Shown here one piece after another: positions 14,747 through 15,309 of a DNA stretch of 15,309 nt. Made by a program: the position numbers and the translations under genes. Position 1 is the first letter of the stretch. Each line of letters starts with the position of its first letter. The DNA is from an uncultured Clostridia bacterium (GTDB lineage Bacteria > Bacillota > Clostridia > TANB77 > CAG-508), in the NCBI GenBank assembly GCA_934167225.1, contig CAKPLD010000024.1:1-15309 (forward strand), in the 5' to 3' direction. A model generated the notes under the pieces. The model had not been told where the DNA came from. It ran no database searches and saw only the letters and a list, made by a program, of their open reading frames with translations.

Positions 14747-15007
14747 ATGAAAGTAAAAACACTAAATGGTAATTTAAATATTATAGGAAAAAATTTAAGA
14801 AAATATAGAAAGCTTCAAAAAATTTCCCAACCTGAACTATGCAAGAAATTAGATCTACTCGGAGTTACAATGTATATATGTGATATTTACGAAATTGAAT
14901 ACGGCAAAAAAACAGTCAAAGATTTTGAAGCTCTTGCCTTTTGTAAGGTCTTAAATATAACTCTTGATGACCTTTATTCAGATACAGATAAATACTATGA
15001 AGCATAG
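14747..15007 (+). CDS. XRE-family helix-turn-helix transcriptional regulator
   Basis: 86 residues; the ATG at 14747 has a GAGGT site 8 bases upstream. Residues about 12-70 match a Cro/CI-type HTH: NLRKYRKLQKISQPELCKKL, a recognition-helix region with TMYICDIYEIEYGKK, and a closing helix DFEALAFCKVLNITLDDLY. There is no extra sensor domain, so it is a single-domain DNA-binding protein. It is divergent from the prepilin/FGE-like gene, with a palindrome between them, which suggests but does not show that it controls that gene or itself. I see no strong sigma-A promoter directly upstream. The strong terminator at 15103 closes the unit. Confidence 0.85.
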   Translation: MKVKTLNGNLNIIGKNLRKYRKLQKISQPELCKKLDLLGVTMYICDIYEIEYGKKTVKDFEALAFCKVLNITLDDLYSDTDKYYEA

Positions 15008-15102
15008 TTTAATTTTTATATACATATATTAATAAACATTGTGATATGTCAAATCCAACTTACAGCGAGTCTTTAGCCGAACTTGATTTTATTGCGAATT
15101 GC

Positions 15103-15147
15103 AAAAAAAGTAGCATGAATATTTTTTAATATTTATGCTACTTTTTT
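15103..15147. terminator. Strong bidirectional terminator between the XRE gene and groL
   Basis: A 15-bp stem (15109-15123 with 15128-15142, one G-T pair) with a 4-base loop is flanked by a seven-base A run on the left and a six-base T run on the right, so it works in both directions. It separates the XRE gene from the convergent groL. Confidence 0.9.
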
Positions 15148-15171
15148 ATTTATTATATTAGCGTGCTATTT

Positions 15172-15309
15172 TTAATACATTCCGTCCATTCCTGCACCCA
15201 TTCCATTATCTGAATGACCACAATCACATTTCTTTTCAGGTGCATCTGTAACTAAACTTTCTGTTGTAAGTACCATCGAAGCAATAGATGCTGCATTTTG
15301 TAAAGCACT
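15172..15309 (-). CDS. groL: Chaperonin GroEL, C-terminal fragment
   Basis: The last 45 codons and the stop (TAA at 15174-15172) of a gene that starts beyond the right edge. They read SALQNAASIASMVLTTESL, then VTDAPEKK, the well-conserved GroEL C-terminal region. The tail is CDCGHSDNGMGAGMDGMY, ending in the Gly-Met-rich segment typical of the flexible GroEL C-terminus that lines the cavity. The CDCGH insert just before it is less usual. GroEL with GroES folds proteins in an ATP-driven cage in the cytosol. The strong terminator downstream ends this transcription unit. Confidence 0.95.
   Translation of the reverse strand, partial: SALQNAASIASMVLTTESLVTDAPEKKCDCGHSDNGMGAGMDGMY

Noticed and set aside
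15046..15129. 27-codon plus-strand open frame (MSNPTYSESLAELDFIANC...) after the XRE gene
   Set aside because: It is slightly richer in GC than its surroundings, but it has no ribosome binding site and its last third runs into the strong bidirectional terminator. It could be a gene remnant; I cannot support a gene.
1..15309. CRISPR array, insertion sequences, transposase, tRNA or rRNA genes
   Set aside because: I saw no regularly spaced repeats, terminal inverted repeats with a transposase, or cloverleaf and rRNA motifs on either strand.

Overview
The window comes from a very AT-rich, low-GC Gram-positive genome, most likely an uncultured gut-type member of the Clostridia. The pointers are the base composition, strong AGGAGG-type ribosome binding sites, oligo-T terminators, near-consensus sigma-A promoters, a ClpC-type Clp ATPase, LPxTG and CnaB surface proteins, and a clostridial prepilin-like leader. 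I cannot name a genus. Gene density is high and no gene-free stretch exceeds 300 bases.

Layout, left to right. The first 40 bases are the start of rpmF (ribosomal protein L32, minus strand), with a consensus promoter. It diverges from asnB (plus), a glutamine-dependent asparagine synthetase whose last ~25 codons are shifted out of frame. Converging on asnB is a two-gene minus-strand operon: a GH144-like (PF10091) glycanase followed by a GH3 beta-glucosidase that is split by a frameshift. Together they suggest intracellular breakdown of beta-1,2-glucan or sophoro-oligosaccharides. Next come a small membrane-anchored protein of unknown function (minus) and, divergently, a cation diffusion facilitator whose metal-site residues (N, D, D, D) point to manganese export. 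clpC (minus) follows, preceded by a 57-residue unknown protein.

The right third is the accessory, cell-surface part. It holds an 854-residue secreted protein with a thioester-domain-like head, four CnaB repeats and a terminal LPLTG. Upstream of it, on the same strand, is a gene with a type IV prepilin-like leader fused to a formylglycine-generating-enzyme-like (C-type lectin fold) domain. The 3' end of that gene has every hallmark I can read by eye of a diversity-generating retroelement (DGR) variable region. It is a GC-rich island (66 of 140 bases by hand count, in a genome near 28%). It contains a run of 15 consecutive codons ending in T or C, inside the RGGSF...AYRN...GFRVVLYIR framework typical of DGR targets. 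No reverse transcriptase or template repeat lies in the window, so the retroelement would have to act from elsewhere. A small XRE-family regulator is divergent from this gene across a region with a perfect palindrome. The window ends in the C-terminus of groL.

Three genes (asnB, the GH3 gene and the prepilin/FGE gene) each look interrupted by one extra base. In each case the protein continues with good family similarity in the +1 frame. That repeated pattern looks more like indel error in the assembly than three independent gene deaths, but the sequence alone cannot decide.
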